Of a DNA stretch of 64,000 nt, positions 24,864-33,100 are shown one piece after another. Position numbers and translations under genes: made by a program. A model generated the notes under the pieces. That model saw only the letters and a list, made by a program, of their open reading frames with translations, did not search any database and was not told where the DNA came from. Origin of the DNA: Mycobacterium sp. D16Q13 (lineage in GTDB: Bacteria; Actinomycetota; Actinomycetes; Mycobacteriales; Mycobacteriaceae); assembly GCF_002013375.1 (NCBI RefSeq), contig NZ_MAEW01000007.1, forward strand, positions 248,001 to 312,000. Reading direction: 5' to 3'. Position 1 is the first letter of the stretch. Each line of letters begins with the position of its first letter.

Positions 24864-24900
24864 CTACACGAATGGGCAATTGACTACACGCTTGTATAGT
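24864..24900. promoter_or_regulatory. Operator/promoter between TetR and methyltransferase genes
   Basis: Inverted repeat GACTACAC-gctt-GTATAGTC (24882-24901, one mismatch), plus a direct repeat CTACACG at 24864 and 24884, exactly 20 bp apart (two DNA turns). The right arm contains TATAGT (24895-24900), seven bases before the methyltransferase ATG: a leaderless promoter overlapped by the operator. Confidence 0.65.
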
Positions 24901-24907
24901 CGAACGC

Positions 24908-25738
24908 ATGGGCATTGACACCAGCGGCATAACCCCGGAGGAAGAGACCGCCTTTCTCACCCTGAAGGCACGGGCCGTCAACGACGGCTGGCCGCGACCG
25001 ATCCTGCCGGATCCAGGCGCGACGGCCGCCGTCGACCAGATCGATTACGACTTCGACGCACTGGGGGTGCTCGCTCCAGTAGCATGCCAATCAGCTTTAC
25101 GCGCAAAACTTCTCGACGATCGGGTGCGGAGGTTCATCACCCAGCACCCCAACGCGGTGGTCGTCGACCTCGGTGCGGGTCTGGACGATGGGTATCGACG
25201 CATCCAGCCGCCGGCCACCGTCGATTGGTACAGCATCGATCTACCCGGGATGGCTCGACTGCGCGATGAGGTCATGCCTCCGGGCCCGGCAGAGCACACC
25301 ATCGGGGTGTCCATCACCGACCCGGCGTGGATTGCCGACATACCGTCGGATCGTCCGGCGATGGTGGTCGCCGACGGGTTCTTCGCCTTCCTGACCAAGG
25401 AACAGATCATCTCCACCATGCGGGCTGTCACCGATCACTTCCCCGCCGGACAGCTGGCGTTCAACGACTACGGCCGCATGGTGGTGGGCGTGTGGATTTC
25501 AAAGCTGTTCCCGCAGAAGATGTTCAAGAAGGTCAACCAGTTGCGCGGGTTTGAGGGCTACGACGATCCGCGCACCCCGGAGCGCTGGAACCCCAAGCTG
25601 CGATTCGTCGAAGAGTTCAGCCTGGTGGATGCCCCCGAGGTGGAACTGTTTCCGGCCTGGCTGCGGATATCGTCGCGGCTGGCGCGGTACAGCGCGTCGA
25701 TGAGACGCTCCGCGCGCATTCTGCGGTTCGAGTTCTAG
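24908..25738 (+). CDS. Leucine carboxyl methyltransferase-like SAM methyltransferase
   Basis: 276 residues of the LCM/PPM1 type that is expanded in mycobacteria. Visible blocks: VVVDLGAGLDDGYRRI (SAM site), VDWYSIDLPGMARLRDEVMP, and MVVADGFFAFLTKEQII. These match the O-methyltransferase-like group that includes the TcmP enzymes. ATG at 24908 is leaderless. Under control of the divergent TetR. Substrate not evident; several TetR/methyltransferase pairs in mycobacteria respond to xenobiotics. Confidence 0.8.
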   Translation: MGIDTSGITPEEETAFLTLKARAVNDGWPRPILPDPGATAAVDQIDYDFDALGVLAPVACQSALRAKLLDDRVRRFITQHPNAVVVDLGAGLDDGYRRIQPPATVDWYSIDLPGMARLRDEVMPPGPAEHTIGVSITDPAWIADIPSDRPAMVVADGFFAFLTKEQIISTMRAVTDHFPAGQLAFNDYGRMVVGVWISKLFPQKMFKKVNQLRGFEGYDDPRTPERWNPKLRFVEEFSLVDAPEVELFPAWLRISSRLARYSASMRRSARILRFEF

Positions 25739-25766
25739 ACCTGCGGCAACACCGCACGCTCCCAAC

Positions 25767-25797
25767 TTGAACTGGAGCGCACTCCAGTTCCTAGGCT
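25767..25797 (+). promoter_or_regulatory. MerR-type promoter/operator upstream of adhC
   Basis: -35 TTGAAC and -10 TAGGCT are 19 bp apart, longer than normal. The spacer is filled by a perfect palindrome GAACTGGAG-CGCA-CTCCAGTTC (25769-25790). An over-long spacer with a central palindrome is the signature of promoters activated by MerR-family proteins. No merR gene is in the neighbourhood. Confidence 0.7.
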
Positions 25798-25836
25798 TCT
25801 CATATTCACAAACGACCATGATGTGAGGAGTTCCTC

Positions 25837-26892
25837 GTGACGTTGTCTGTCCCCGCGTATGCCGCCTTCTCCCCGACGGAGCCACTTCGCCCGACTGTGG
25901 TCGAGCGTCGCGAACCCGGCCCGAAAGACATTGTCATCGATATCGTTTGGGCCGGAATCTGCCACAGCGACATCCACACGGTAAGCAACCATTGGGGACC
26001 CGCGAGCTTCCCCGTGGTGCCGGGGCACGAGATCGCCGGTGTGGTAACCCAGGTCGGCAGCGAGGTCGAGAAGTTCAAGGTTGGCGACCGCGCCGGTGTC
26101 GGCTGCATGGTCGGCTCGTGCGGCGAGTGCGCCAACTGCAAATCAGGCGAAGAGCAGTTCTGCGACGGCGAGGGCGGCTTTGTTGGCACGTACAACGCGG
26201 TGGGCAAGGACGGACGGCCGACCTATGGCGGGTACAGCGACCTCATCGTGGTGGATGAGGCATTCGCGCTGAGGATTCCGGACGCGCTTCCTCTCGATCA
26301 GGCCGCTCCGCTGCTGTGTGCCGGAATCACCATGTACTCCCCACTGCACCATTGGGGGGCCGGCCCCGGCACTCGTGTCGGCGTCATTGGCCTTGGGGGC
26401 CTTGGCCATATGGGTGTCCAGATCGCCCACGCGCTGGGCGCCGAAGTGACGGTGCTGAGCCAATCACTGCGCAAGCAGGAGGATGGCCTGAGCCTCGGTG
26501 CAGACCACTACTACGCAACCAGCGACCCGGCCACCTTCACCAAGCTCGCGTCCTCCTTCGATCTGATCCTCAACACGGTCTCCGACGGGATCGACGTCGA
26601 AGGCCTGCTGTGGCTCCTGGATAAGGACGGGACGCTGGTTCAACTGGGGCTGCCGGAGGACCCGATCAATTTCAAGCCCTCGCCGCTGGTCTTCGGACGC
26701 CGCCGCTGGGCGGGCTCACCAATCGGCGGAATCGCCGAAACCCAGGAAATGCTCGACTTCTGCGCGGCCAAGGGCATCGCAGCGCTGGTAGAGAAGATTG
26801 AGGCGCCTCAGATCAACGAGGCCTATGCACGGGTACTCAAGAGCGATGTGCGGTACCGGTTCGTGATCGACGGAGCCAGCTTTACGGCTTGA
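25837..26892 (+). CDS. adhC: Zinc-dependent alcohol dehydrogenase AdhC (CAD type)
   Basis: 351 residues, medium-chain dehydrogenase. Catalytic zinc ligands Cys42 (GICHSD), His64 and Glu65 (PGHE). Structural zinc Cys95, 98, 101 and 109 (GSCGECANC...FC). NADP-binding [11 protein letters not shown]. This matches the cinnamyl-alcohol-dehydrogenase group and M. tuberculosis AdhC (Rv3045). GTG start after GAGGAG. It interconverts alcohols and aldehydes in the cytosol. The MerR-type promoter suggests induction by aldehyde or electrophile stress. Confidence 0.9.
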   Translation: MTLSVPAYAAFSPTEPLRPTVVERREPGPKDIVIDIVWAGICHSDIHTVSNHWGPASFPVVPGHEIAGVVTQVGSEVEKFKVGDRAGVGCMVGSCGECANCKSGEEQFCDGEGGFVGTYNAVGKDGRPTYGGYSDLIVVDEAFALRIPDALPLDQAAPLLCAGITMYSPLHHWGAGPGTRVGVIGLGGLGHMGVQIAHALGAEVTVLSQSLRKQEDGLSLGADHYYATSDPATFTKLASSFDLILNTVSDGIDVEGLLWLLDKDGTLVQLGLPEDPINFKPSPLVFGRRRWAGSPIGGIAETQEMLDFCAAKGIAALVEKIEAPQINEAYARVLKSDVRYRFVIDGASFTA

Positions 26893-26905
26893 GTAAGGCG
26901 CGCAA

Positions 26906-27142
26906 TCAGTCGCGACGGAACTTGCGCAGAACCCTGCGCGCCACCAGTGCGGCAACCACGGCGCCGACACCGAGGATGGTGAATTTGATGGCCGGCTTGT
27001 TGAGCGTCGCAAGCACCGACGCCTTGGCGTCCTCGGCCAGGCGCTGCGGATTGGCGCGGTCGCTCAGGGTGTCGACTGTTGCCGCGAGCTGGTCGCGGGC
27101 CTTGTCGATATCGGCCTTGATTGCCTCGGGATCCCTGGCCAC
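26906..27142 (-). CDS. DUF3618 membrane-associated protein
   Basis: 78 residues: an N-terminal helix with the DUF3618 signature RDPEAIKADIDKARDQLAATV, then one hydrophobic segment (FTILGVGAVVAALVA) and a basic end RRVLRKFRRD. The GTG at 27142 follows GGAGGAG and is preferred to the ATG at 27175. Equal to M. tuberculosis Rv2520c, which is also divergent from bcp. Probably a single-pass membrane protein that faces the cytoplasm; function unknown. Confidence 0.85.
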   Translation of the reverse strand: MARDPEAIKADIDKARDQLAATVDTLSDRANPQRLAEDAKASVLATLNKPAIKFTILGVGAVVAALVARRVLRKFRRD

Positions 27143-27225
27143 CTGCACTCCTCCACGTCCGCGGTTGACACTCAAGCAACTACCCTAGGGCAACAACTGT
27201 ACGGGTCAACAGAAAGGCACCGGTC

Positions 27226-27699
27226 ATGGCGGAAACCAAGCGGCTCGAAGTTGGCGATAAGGCCCCGGCGTTCACCCTGCTCGACGCCGACGGCGAGAAG
27301 GTATCGCTGTCGTCCTACAAGGGTCGCAAGGTGATCATCTACTTCTATCCGGCCGCCATGACGCCCGGCTGCACCAAACAGGCCTGCGACTTCCGCGATA
27401 GCCTCGCCGAACTCAACGGCGCGGGCCTCGACGTCATCGGCATCTCGCCCGACAAGCCCGAGAAGCTGGCGAAGTTCCGGGAGCGCGATGGCGTGAACTT
27501 CCCGTTGCTGTCCGACCCCGACAAGACGACGCTGACCGCGTACGGCGCCTTCGGCGAGAAGAAGCTGTACGGGAAGATCGTCGAGGGCGTCATCCGATCG
27601 ACCTTCGTCGTGGACGAAAAGGGCAAGATTGAGGTGGCGCAGTACAACGTGAAGGCCACCGGACACGTCGCCAAGCTCCGCCGCGACATATCCGTCTAG
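27226..27699 (+). CDS. bcp: Thioredoxin-dependent peroxiredoxin Bcp
   Basis: 157 residues of the BCP/PrxQ type. Peroxidatic Cys49 and resolving Cys54 in PGCTKQACDF, five residues apart as in the atypical two-Cys PrxQ class. KVIIYFYP is the preceding strand. It reduces hydroperoxides using thioredoxin. ATG at 27226 after GAAAGGC. Corresponds to M. tuberculosis Rv2521. The next gene starts 5 bp after its stop, so they form an operon. Confidence 0.93.
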   Translation: MAETKRLEVGDKAPAFTLLDADGEKVSLSSYKGRKVIIYFYPAAMTPGCTKQACDFRDSLAELNGAGLDVIGISPDKPEKLAKFRERDGVNFPLLSDPDKTTLTAYGAFGEKKLYGKIVEGVIRSTFVVDEKGKIEVAQYNVKATGHVAKLRRDISV

Positions 27700-27704
27700 A
27701 TCAG

Positions 27705-28076
27705 ATGCCACTGATCGACATCACCTGCGGCCCCGCGGTCACAAATGGCACCCGCGCAAGGCTGGCCGAAGTTCTGCCTCACGCGGTCTCCCTGGCGGTG
27801 CAGTGCGCGGACGAGCCCTACGACCACCACCTCCAGCCCGGCGATGTGCTGATCCGATTCCACGAGGTCGGGCCATTCGACCGTTTCGATATCGACGTCC
27901 TCGTCGAGGTGAAGTCGAAGTGGTTCAGCGACCGAGCGGAGGACCGTCAGCACCGCGCCCAGGCGATCCACGACGCGGTGCGAAACGCCCTCGAAGACGG
28001 ACAGACGGCGGGTGTGTATCTGACCTTGCCCGTCGCCGCATGGGATCAAAGCGATTACGAAGCCCCTAACCGTTGA
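27705..28076 (+). CDS. Tautomerase-superfamily-like small protein
   Basis: 123 residues. It begins MPLIDI; exposure of Pro2 after Met removal is the hallmark of the tautomerase (4-oxalocrotonate / CHMI) superfamily. The later DVLIRFHEVGPFDRFDIDVLVEVKSKW gives the expected strand pattern. The rest is an alpha/beta layer. The family call rests on Pro2 and layout only. Co-transcribed with bcp upstream and the MFS pump downstream. Confidence 0.6.
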   Translation: MPLIDITCGPAVTNGTRARLAEVLPHAVSLAVQCADEPYDHHLQPGDVLIRFHEVGPFDRFDIDVLVEVKSKWFSDRAEDRQHRAQAIHDAVRNALEDGQTAGVYLTLPVAAWDQSDYEAPNR

Positions 28077-28084
28077 GGACTCCC

Positions 28085-29686
28085 ATGGCAGAGACCGCCC
28101 GCAAGTGGCTGGGCTTAGCCGCCATCTCGCTGGGGGTGGCGCTGATCGTCGTCGACACGACGATCGTCAATGTCATCATCCCCTCGATCGTGCGCGATCT
28201 CGGAGTCACATCGGCACAGGCGCAGTGGGTGCAGGAGTCATACGCGATCGTCTTCGCGGCACTGCTGCTGCTCGTCGGACGTGTCTCGGACATTTTGGGC
28301 GCCCGCCGCGTCTTCCTCACCGGCGTAGTGATTTTCGGCGTGACGAGCCTGCTGGCAGGTATCGCCACCACCGGCAGCTGGTTGATACTGGCCCGCTTTC
28401 TGCAGGGCGCCGGGGCCGCGCTGATCCTGCCGACGTCGCTCGCACTGCTCAACGCGCAGTTCACCGGTAAGGCGCGCGGCCAGGCCTTTGCCGTCTGGGG
28501 TTCGACCATCGGTGCCGCGACGGCGCTGGGCCCCCTGCTCGGCGGGTGGCTATCCGAACATGCCTCGTGGCGTTGGGCTTTCGGTATCAACATTCCGCTC
28601 GTCGCGGTCATCTGCGTCGGTGCGATGGTGTTCATCCCACGCTCACCGCGCACGCAGGCACGCGTCGATGTCACGGGAACCGTGTTCTCGATCCTCGGTC
28701 TGGGATTGCTTGCCTTCGGGCTGATCGACGGTCGTACGTACGGGTGGATTCACACCACTGAGCCCTTCGAGCTGTTGGGCACGCGCTGGACGCTCGACCT
28801 GTCACCGGTGTTCGCCGCACTTGTCCTGGCAGTGCTGTCCCTCGCCGCCTTTGTCATCCGCCAGATCACCCTGACCCGCGATATCGATCCAGCGCAGCCG
28901 ACCGCGGCGCTGATGGACGTGCGGCTCTTCTCCATCGACTCCTTCCGCAACGGCAACATCGCAACGCTGATCATCGGGATGGGCGAATTCGGGATCGTGG
29001 CCGTGATCCCCCTCTGGCTGCAATTCGCGTTGGGGTACAGCGCGGTTCAAGCAGGCTTGGCTTTGGTACCCATTGCACTCGGCAGCTTCGCGGCCAGCGG
29101 CGCGAGTTTCGGTATGACGTCACGAATCTCGGCACTGGGACTGGTCCGCATCGGGCTGACGCTCGAGGCCGTGGGGTTAGCGGCGCTCGGCTACATCGCC
29201 CGGCCGGACAGCACGTGGTGGGCCCTCGCGGTGGCTCTGTTCGTGTACGGGATCGGCATCGGCTTCGCCACCGCCCAGGTGACCAACGTGGTGCTCGCCG
29301 ATGTTCCCGAGCGCAGCTCCGGCCAGGGTTCCGGCATCCAGAGCGTTTTCCGGCAGCTCGGCTCGGCCCTCGGGATCGCTGTGCTGACCACAGCCTTCTT
29401 CAGCGCCATCAGCGCACGGCTCAGCGACACTCTCGCCGCCGCGGGCATCCCTCCCGGACAATCCGATGCACTCACCCGAGCGGTTGTCCGCAGCGCAGGT
29501 GCCGCCATCGACGAGTTCGCCCGTCAACCACAGACCGCGGGAATCGCCGACGCCGCACGCCAGGCGATGGCTCACGGTGTTGAGTTGGGCAGCTACTTGG
29601 CCGCCGCGTTTCTGGTGGCCGGACTCGCCGCGACACTCCTCATCACACCGGCCACGACGCTCACCACGGAGCAGAAGCCACGCTAG
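28085..29686 (+). CDS. MFS multidrug transporter, DHA2 (14-TM) family
   Basis: 533 residues with 14 predicted transmembrane helices. Motif D1-like near helix 1 (GVALIVVDTTIVNVIIPSI), motif A in LLVGRVSDILGARRVF, and motif C of drug/proton antiporters as GAATALGPLLGGWL. ATG at 28085 preceded by GAGGA, chosen over the TTG at 28073. Exports drugs or metabolites using the proton gradient. It is the last gene of the bcp operon and ends before a large hairpin shared with convergent acpS. Confidence 0.88.
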   Translation: MAETARKWLGLAAISLGVALIVVDTTIVNVIIPSIVRDLGVTSAQAQWVQESYAIVFAALLLLVGRVSDILGARRVFLTGVVIFGVTSLLAGIATTGSWLILARFLQGAGAALILPTSLALLNAQFTGKARGQAFAVWGSTIGAATALGPLLGGWLSEHASWRWAFGINIPLVAVICVGAMVFIPRSPRTQARVDVTGTVFSILGLGLLAFGLIDGRTYGWIHTTEPFELLGTRWTLDLSPVFAALVLAVLSLAAFVIRQITLTRDIDPAQPTAALMDVRLFSIDSFRNGNIATLIIGMGEFGIVAVIPLWLQFALGYSAVQAGLALVPIALGSFAASGASFGMTSRISALGLVRIGLTLEAVGLAALGYIARPDSTWWALAVALFVYGIGIGFATAQVTNVVLADVPERSSGQGSGIQSVFRQLGSALGIAVLTTAFFSAISARLSDTLAAAGIPPGQSDALTRAVVRSAGAAIDEFARQPQTAGIADAARQAMAHGVELGSYLAAAFLVAGLAATLLITPATTLTTEQKPR

Positions 29687-29713
29687 CCCCGGAGGTCCTT
29701 TAGGCGCGCGCAG

Positions 29714-29769
29714 CGAGTGCGAGCGTGACGCGGAATTTTGACCCAAATTCCGCGTCAGACTCGCACTCG
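29714..29769. terminator. Long bipartite hairpin between MFS gene and acpS
   Basis: Outer arms CGAGTGCGAG/CTCGCACTCG and inner arms TGACGCGGAATTT/AAATTCCGCGTCA, separated by 2-nt bulges and a 6-nt loop. The 23-bp pairing is perfect apart from the bulges. It lies between convergent genes, so it can terminate both. The composition suggests a dispersed palindromic repeat. Confidence 0.8.
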
Positions 29770-29787
29770 ACGGAAAGGGAGGCCACG

Positions 29788-30192
29788 CTAGGACTCGGTC
29801 CCGCCTTCTTGCTCCAGCACGACGAAGGCCGCCGCGGTATCACCGTCATGGGTCAGGGTCACGTGCATCGTCATATCCGCCAAATACTCGGCAATCGCCC
29901 CGGAGAGCCGAATACGCGGGCGGCCCCAGGTGTCCGTGACGACCTCGATGTCGCGATGGATGTTCTCCGGCAACACCGGCCGCTGCGAGTACCGCGAACC
30001 CGACCACGCCTTGATGACGGCCTCCTTGGCCGCCCAGCGGGCTGCCAAGTACCGCGCCTCACCACCGGTCTTCGAGGCCGCGTCACGCCGCTCCCCCGGC
30101 GTAAACGCGGACCCGAAAGCCGTTCCGGGACTAGCTAGTTGCTCTCCGAACTCGGAGATGGTGACTAGGTCGATCCCGATACCGACAATCAC
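29788..30192 (-). CDS. acpS: Holo-[acyl-carrier-protein] synthase
   Basis: 134 residues. Motifs GIGIDLVTI (metal and CoA site, Asp8) and WAAKEAVIKAW (Glu and Lys of the phosphopantetheinyl transferase core). Transfers 4'-phosphopantetheine from CoA to the ACP serine of type I FAS. The ATG overlaps the fas stop (ATGA), which fixes the start and couples its translation to fas. Same arrangement as M. tuberculosis Rv2523c/Rv2524c. Confidence 0.95.
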   Translation of the reverse strand: MIVGIGIDLVTISEFGEQLASPGTAFGSAFTPGERRDAASKTGGEARYLAARWAAKEAVIKAWSGSRYSQRPVLPENIHRDIEVVTDTWGRPRIRLSGAIAEYLADMTMHVTLTHDGDTAAAFVVLEQEGGTES

Positions 30193-33100
30193 CGGTGGTA
30201 GACCTCGTCCTCACTCAGGCGCGCACCCGGATCCAGCAGCATCGAAGCTTCCTGACGCTTCTCCGACTCGTCATGGTCGTGGTCGAAGCGACGTCCGTCC
30301 GGCCGCTCGTACATCGGGCGACCGCCGGCCATGGCCGAGGCCAGGCGACGTTGTCCGGACAGAACGCGCTCACGCGAACGCTTCTCGTAGTCGTCACGAT
30401 CCTCGGGACGCAGCGACGCGATGAACGCCTGCGGGTGCACGAGCGCCACCAGACCCGATACGTGGCCAAAGCCGAGGCTCGTCACCAGGCCCGCCTTCAG
30501 CGGCAGCTTCTCCTTGAGCGGCAGCGACTCTCGTACCCACACGAAGTGCTGGCTGGTGGCCAGCTCGTCGTCGACACAGTCCAGGCTGCGGTTCGGCGGA
30601 ATAACGCCGTCGCGCAGCACCTGGCACAGGCCCAGCATCTGGAACACCGCGGCACCGCCCTTGGCGTGGCCGGTCAGGTTCTTCTGCGAGATGACGAACA
30701 GCGGCGCACCATCCGAGCGTCCCAGCGAGGACGCGAGCCGCTCATGCAGCTCGGTCTCATTGGGATCGTTCGCGAGCGTGGACGTGTCGTGCTTGGAGAT
30801 GACGGCGATGTCGTCGGCGGTGACGCCCAGCTTGTTGAGCGAGCGCGCCAGATCCGAATCCTTGCCACCGCGGCCGGCCGCCAGCGCGCCCAGGCCCGGA
30901 GCCGGGATCGAGGTGTGCACGCCGTCACCGAACGACTGTGCGTACGCGACCACCGCGAGCACCGGCAGACCCATCTTGAGCGCCAGGTCACCGCGCGCCA
31001 GCAGCACGCTGCCACCACCCTGGGCCTCGACGAAGCCAAGGCGACGACGGTCGTTGGCACGCGAGAATCGCTTATCCGCAATGCCCTTGGCCCGCATCAT
31101 CTCCGTGTCGGCGGTCGCCGCCATGTCACCGAAGCCGATGATGGCCTCCAGTGTCAGGTCGTCGAATCCACCGGCCAATGCCAGATGCGCCTTACCCAGG
31201 CGGATCTTGTCGACACCTTCTTCGACGGAGACAGCCGCGGTGGCGCAAGCCGCCACCGGGTGGATCATCGAGCCGTACGAGCCGACGTACGACTGAACCA
31301 CGTGCGCGGCAACGACGTTCGGTAGCACTTCCTGCAGGATATCGTTCGGCTTGTTACGGCCCAACAGGTTTCCGTGGTACATGGTCTGCATCGAGGTCAT
31401 GCCACCCATGCCCGTGCCCTGCGTGTTGGCCACCAGGCTCGGGTGCACCCAACGCATCAGCTCCGTGGGGGTGAAGCCCGCCGACAGGAAGGCGTCCACC
31501 GTCGCGACCATGTTCCACAGCGCCACCCGGTCGATGGAGCTCACCATGTCCGGGGTGATGCCCCAGACGGTGGGATCGAAACCGGTCGGAATCTGCGCAC
31601 CGACAGTCCGCGACAGCTTGGTCTTGCGCGGCACGCGAACCTCGGTGCCCGCCTTGCGAGTCACCTGCCAGTCGCTGCCCTCGGCCAACGGCTGAATCAC
31701 CGTGTGCTCGGGGTCCCACTTCACGAACTCGCGAGCCTCGGCCTCGGTCGACACCGTGAAGGTGAAGTCCTTGTCCAGGAACACCGACACCAGTAGCGGC
31801 GAAGCGTGATCGGGGTCGATCGCGCCATCGTCGACGAACTCGCGGACACCGATGTTGCCGACCACCTTGTCGTGGTACCGCTCCACCAGCTCCGATTCCG
31901 GCACCAGTTCACCGGATTCGGTGTCGTACCAGCCGGCCTCGGGGTCGTTCTCCCACTTGACCAGTCCGGTGGTCCAGGCGAGTTCCAGCACGCCGGCCGC
32001 CGACAGTTCGTCGTCGACCTCCATCTCGTAGCGGGTACGCGAGGAGCCCAGCGGACCGAGCTCGCCACCGCCGACGATAACCACCAGATCGGCCGGGTCG
32101 ACGTCAAGGTCGGCCCATTCCGGAGGCAGCGTCGAGGTGTATCCCCGTGGCGGAGACGGCAGTGCCGCGATGAGGTTTGGATCGTCCTCCTCATCGGCGG
32201 ATGCAGCGGCCTCGGCCTTCGCCTTGGCCTCCATGTCCTCGCGGGCCTTGGCGGCCAGCTCAGCCATGTCGAGTTCAACCTCGGCCAGCCCACCGGTGAG
32301 GTCCTTCTCCACCGGTGCCTGTGCGGCCTGCACGCGTGCTTCGGGTGAGCACAGCGCCAACAGCATGGATGCCATGTCCGCGGTGGAGTACGTGGTGACT
32401 CCCGCCTCTTCGACAGCGGTGACGATGGCGTCGTTGTGACCCATCAGCCCGGTGCCGCGGGTCCAGCCGATCAGCGCGTGCGCCAGGCTGACTCGCGACG
32501 CCCACGACGACTCCGCCTTCCAGCGCGTGACCAGCGCATCGAGAGCCGCCTTGGACTCTCCGTACGCACCGTCGCCGCCGAACATGCCTCGGTTCGGGGA
32601 ACCGGGCAGCACCACGTGCAGACGCGAGGCGATATCGCGCTCTGCGCCGATGGCCGAGAGACCACCGATGAGCCGTTGCACGGCCCACAACAGCACCTTC
32701 ATCTCCATCTCGGCACGCGAACCGGCCTCCGACAGATCCCCGACCACCTTCGGTGCGGCAAACGGGAACAGCAGCGTCGGGGTCTGGGCGTCCTTGAGGT
32801 GGATCGACATCGGACCAAGGCTTTCGGACTGCTCGGTGCCCACCCACTGCACCAGTGCATCGATATCGGCGTACGAGGCCATGTTGGCCGGTACCACCCA
32901 CAGCCTGGCGCCGAACCGCGCGCTCTCGCGGTACAGATTGCGGTAGAACGCCAATCGGTCCTCGTCAAGACGCGAGGTGGTGGCGACAACCGTCGCACCA
33001 CCGGACAGCAGCTCGGCGACCACCGCCGCGGCGATCGAGCCCTTGGAGGCACCTGTCACCACCGCGACCTCGTCGCCCCACGTGCCCTGCTCGGGGCTCT

